A stretch of DNA of 64,000 nucleotides, taken from contig CAJTPS010000005.1 of assembly GCA_910578555.1 (NCBI GenBank), positions 62,001 through 126,000 on the forward strand. The letters are read 5' to 3'. Below are positions 61,671 to 64,000 of the stretch, piece by piece. Below the pieces are notes generated by a model. That model was not told the DNA's origin, did no database searches, and was given only the letters and a program-made list of their open reading frames with translations. The first letter of the stretch is position 1. Each line of letters starts with the position of its first letter. Position numbers and translations under genes: made by a program. The DNA is from an uncultured Lachnospiraceae bacterium (GTDB taxonomy: Bacteria > Bacillota > Clostridia > Lachnospirales > Lachnospiraceae).

Positions 61671-62219
61671 TGTAAAGACAAAAATATCGGTTTTTTGCCA
61701 TCAAATTATATTTTACGACAACGTTTTTGTGACAAGATTTTTATCTCAATAAATACGAAAAATAAACATGTAAATTTTTCTGATATAGTGTAAAAACATG
61801 ACAAAAAATGAAAGCACAAGAAAATATGTTCCGAAAATTTGTTCATACTAAAAATGGCATAGTTGTCCTTATTGATCAGATAATTCGCAAAACTTGCATT
61901 ACAGGTATAATTTTCCAGATGGGAAAATGTTCTTTGCAGGATTTCCTGCGTATAAAAATAAGAAAAGCTACGACGGGAAAATTTATATTTTAAAATAACG
62001 ATTGAAATGTAATTTTTACTAAAATATGTATATCGAAGAAAACGTGAGATTGCAGACCTTAATTTTGATCGCAATAATGAATAACAACTGTGTTCTAAAA
62101 TTTCACACCGTATATGGCGGATGCGGTATACTGTACATGCTGAAACGTTCTTTTTCACGGGGACAAAACATAAAATAGAGCAACAGAATCTGTAAATACG
62201 GGGTGAAAGATCGAAAAAT
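61671..62219. other. AT-rich gap of about 550 bases
   Basis: Between the his terminator and the structured leader at 62233. It holds only short, unconvincing reading frames on both strands. A TATACT at 62127 could be a -10 box, without a good -35. A palindrome-like pattern CATTTTCCCATC near 61917 was not followed further. I see no clear gene. Confidence 0.5.
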
Positions 62220-62232
62220 GCAATTGTCAATC

Positions 62233-62321
62233 ACGAGATTTGTGTCTGCGCGCTGCCTGCCGCAAACTCGTTTAATGCGATGTTTCGACAAAGTTGAGAC
62301 AAAAGCAGCGCAGAAATGGAG
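62233..62321 (+). promoter_or_regulatory. Pseudoknot-type structured leader of the gene at 62328
   Basis: Hairpin A: ACGAG, bulged A, TTTGTG pairs with CGCAAACTCGT (62233-62271). The loop contains GCGCTGC (62250), complementary over seven bases to GCAGCGC (62305). Hairpin B: GTTTCGAC, AAA, GTTGAGAC (62282-62300). The 3' strand ends just before AGAAATGGAG. It is a second copy of the proA leader: GCGCAC/GTGCGC there, GCGCTGC/GCAGCGC here, so the paired bases co-vary. Confidence 0.58.
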
Positions 62322-62327
62322 AAAATA

Positions 62328-62741
62328 ATGGATCATAAAGTTCCTTTGGAGAAAAAAATGGCTCTGGCCAGATACATAAGGGAGGAAAATCACGGGAACC
62401 GCATTAAAATCAGACAGCGGGAAAATATTTTATACGGCACAGACACACAGCCGCCGCTTTATGACAGGGGAAATTTACCGTCAGGAGAGCAGACCTACGC
62501 AGAACAGTCACAGGAAGGCGGCATGGTGCCGGTATATTCCATGGGTACGTTTAAATACCGAATGATGCTGGCGATTCTTTTGTTTGTGGGATTCCTGCTC
62601 TGCGATACAGGCGGTGATAAAATCGGGAAATATACCACGAACGATATTCACAATATGATTATGGCTGATACGTTCCATTTATACGACGGAGAGGGTAATG
62701 AGACAATGGAAGGACTGGCGGCATTGCTTGATTTTAAGTGA
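62328..62741 (+). CDS. Small membrane protein, unknown
   Basis: A 137-residue protein with one membrane helix (YRMMLAILLFVGFLLCDTGG, residues about 80-100), a charged polar N-terminus (MALARYIREENHGNRIKIRQ) and an acidic C-terminal tail. No known family. The start at 62328 is chosen for GGAG six bases upstream; an in-frame ATG 12 bases before is part of that site. It carries a pseudoknot-type leader like proA. Confidence 0.65.
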   Translation: MDHKVPLEKKMALARYIREENHGNRIKIRQRENILYGTDTQPPLYDRGNLPSGEQTYAEQSQEGGMVPVYSMGTFKYRMMLAILLFVGFLLCDTGGDKIGKYTTNDIHNMIMADTFHLYDGEGNETMEGLAALLDFK

Positions 62742-62760
62742 TGCATCCTATATACTAAGA

Positions 62761-62867
62761 CAAGAAGAATTTCTAAGGTGTCAAAATACGCCGCCTAAGA
62801 AATTCTACGGCTTGCTACGCAAGCCTTTCTTGTCGGGAAGAAAGCGTAAAGCGTGCATTCTTCCCGA
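62761..62867 (+). promoter_or_regulatory. Structured leader of the radical SAM gene
   Basis: Outer stem GACAAGAA (62759)/TTCTTGTC (62827) encloses hairpin A (AGAATTTCT, A.A mismatch, AGGTG with CGCCT...AGAAATTCT, 62766-62806) and hairpin GGCTTGC, TAC, GCAAGCC (62809-62825), a three-way junction. A further 10-bp hairpin TCGGGAAGAA/TTCTTCCCGA (62833-62867) overlaps the outer stem by two bases. Hairpin A has the same TCTaAGG/CCTaAGA mismatch as the leader at 21423. Confidence 0.5.
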
Positions 62868-62900
62868 TGATTCCACTTTTACAAAAAAGGAATACGATAT

Positions 62901-64000
62901 ATGAGAAAACTGGCTTTAAGTGACGACATTTTAATGCAGGTGGAGAAGCCTGCGCGCTATATCGGTAATGAGGTTAATTCCGTGGTGAAGGACAGGGCGA
63001 AGGTGGCAGTGCGCTTTGCCATGTGTTTTCCGGACGTGTATGAGATCGGCATGTCGCATCTGGGTATCCAGATCATCTACAGTATGCTGAATGAATGGGA
63101 CGATGTGTGGTGTGAACGGGTTTATTCCCCGTGGGTGGATCTGGATAAAATCATGCGCAAGAAGCATATTCCGCTGTTCGGTTTGGAATCGCAGGACCCC
63201 GTAAGAAACATGGACTTCCTGGGCATCACTGTCCAGTATGAGATGTGCTATACGAATATACTGCAGGTGCTCGATCTGGCACAGATACCGCTTCTGGCCG
63301 TAGAGCGCGGAGAAGACATGCCGATTGTAATCGGCGGCGGACCATGCACTTATAATCCGGAGCCGATCGCGGACTTTTTCGATCTGTTCTATATCGGCGA
63401 AGGAGAGACGCAGTACCGCCGGCTGCTTGACTGGTATATTGAGAATCGGAATCAGGGCGGTACCCGGGGAGATTTTCTTAAGGGTGCTGCGAAGATTCCG
63501 GGAATCTATGTGCCGCAGTTATATGAAGAGATATATAACGAGGACGGCACGATCGGCGGACGTAAGAAACTGTATGAGGACCTTCCGGACACCATCTTAA
63601 AAGAGATCGTGACAGATGTGACAGATGCGCATTATCCGTTAAAACCGGTGGTGCCTTTTATCAAAGTGACGCAGGACAGGGTTGTCCTCGAGATACAGCG
63701 CGGATGTATCCGGGGATGCCGGTTCTGCCAGGCGGGACAGCTTTATCGTCCCGTGCGTGAGCGGGATGTGGACAGGCTGAAAGAATATGCTGCACAGATG
63801 CTTAAGAACACGGGACATGAGGAGATTTCCTTAAGTTCCTTAAGTTCCAGCGATTACTCCCGTCTGGATGAGCTTCTGGACTTTCTGATTGAAGACTGCA
63901 GCAGGCAGCATACGAATATATCCCTGCCGTCGCTGCGTATCGATGCCTTCTCTCTGGACGTGATGAGCAAGGTGCAGGACGTGAAGAAGAGCAGTCTGAC
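62901..64000 (+). CDS. B12-binding-type radical SAM protein, TIGR03960-like (5' part)
   Basis: The first 366 residues of a radical SAM protein that runs off the window. The N-terminal region (ARYIGNEVNSVVKDRAKVAV, DVYEIGMSHLGIQIIYSMLN) resembles a cobalamin-binding-like domain, and the cluster motif is LEIQRGCIRGCRFCQAGQLY, C-x3-C-x2-C. These proteins are usually paired with a second radical SAM-like protein (TIGR03936) and RNase G in Clostridia; downstream genes are not visible. The reaction is unknown. Start 62901 follows AAAAAGGAAT. Confidence 0.9.
   Translation, partial: MRKLALSDDILMQVEKPARYIGNEVNSVVKDRAKVAVRFAMCFPDVYEIGMSHLGIQIIYSMLNEWDDVWCERVYSPWVDLDKIMRKKHIPLFGLESQDPVRNMDFLGITVQYEMCYTNILQVLDLAQIPLLAVERGEDMPIVIGGGPCTYNPEPIADFFDLFYIGEGETQYRRLLDWYIENRNQGGTRGDFLKGAAKIPGIYVPQLYEEIYNEDGTIGGRKKLYEDLPDTILKEIVTDVTDAHYPLKPVVPFIKVTQDRVVLEIQRGCIRGCRFCQAGQLYRPVRERDVDRLKEYAAQMLKNTGHEEISLSSLSSSDYSRLDELLDFLIEDCSRQHTNISLPSLRIDAFSLDVMSKVQDVKKSSL

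Noticed and set aside
61808..61993. A 61-codon plus-strand frame in the AT-rich gap
   Set aside because: There is no Shine-Dalgarno sequence or similarity, and it is short enough to be chance in AT-rich DNA.
61706..62230. A 174-codon open frame on the minus strand in the AT-rich gap
   Set aside because: It has no ribosome binding site, no domain, an improbable composition and overlaps the leader element.

Overview
The window looks like chromosomal DNA of a Gram-positive anaerobe of the class Clostridia, most likely a Lachnospiraceae relative. This rests on gene content and style: a short HisG with a separate HisZ, RecU, XpaC/TelA, a YlbJ-like protein, a DUF896 protein, strong GGAG ribosome binding sites (often ATGGAG) and moderate GC with AT-rich islands. 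No species can be named from the sequence alone. No phage, insertion sequence, CRISPR array or rRNA operon is visible. The only tRNA-like sequence is a 3' fragment of a tRNA-Val.

Layout. 0-4.5 kb: a carbohydrate ABC importer (ATPase cut by the window edge, two permeases, a lipid-anchored binding protein). 4.6-9.3 kb: a lipoprotein, a DUF2971 protein, a FAD dehydrogenase, and two decayed genes (HAD hydrolase, methyltransferase). 9.4-13.1 kb: proline synthesis (proB, proA) split by a DUF896 protein, 5-formyl-THF cyclo-ligase and a nitroreductase stub. 13.3-16.5 kb: an ArsR/HMA metal pair, then divergent uracil permease and upp. 16.6-26.4 kb: a lipoprotein, cobalamin methionine synthase and the branched-chain amino acid set ilvB, two ACT subunits, ilvC, a TetR regulator, leuC and leuD. 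26.5-31.6 kb: an unknown protein, a diguanylate cyclase, a possible nuclease-like protein and a hybrid histidine kinase. 31.7-39.5 kb: a type II topoisomerase pair, rsmD, coaD, a coiled-coil protein and an amidase. 39.6-47.6 kb: a YlbJ-like membrane protein, RsuA-type synthase, HAD phosphatase, YgiQ, TelA/XpaC and a GNAT. 47.7-56.1 kb: an ECF sigma/anti-sigma pair, an AT-rich accessory stretch (HAD, XRE regulator, AAA/DUF4143 ATPase), an SDR, YbaK, a pseudouridine synthase and RecU. 56.1-61.6 kb: a histidine operon hisZ-hisG-hisD-hisB-hisIE. 61.6-64 kb: an AT-rich gap, a small membrane protein and the start of a radical SAM protein.

The most interesting signal is non-coding. Many genes are preceded by compact, strongly structured leaders. 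Four of them (proA, hisZ, hisD and the small gene at 62.3 kb) share one plan: a hairpin whose apical loop is complementary to the bases directly upstream of an ATGGAG or ATGAGG ribosome binding site, with a second hairpin between, giving a predicted pseudoknot. The paired bases co-vary between the proA and 62.3 kb copies. The hisD copy also has an alternative pairing partner that can mask the ribosome binding site. A second hairpin type with a conserved A.A mismatch precedes the first ilv ACT subunit and the radical SAM gene. A third UUC-loop type precedes the 28.6 kb gene and is tandemly repeated three times between the topoisomerase genes. A dispersed 34-base imperfect palindrome occurs four times between genes. 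The most unusual protein is the last gene of the histidine operon: HisI-HisE fused behind a HisF-like barrel that has lost its catalytic aspartates.
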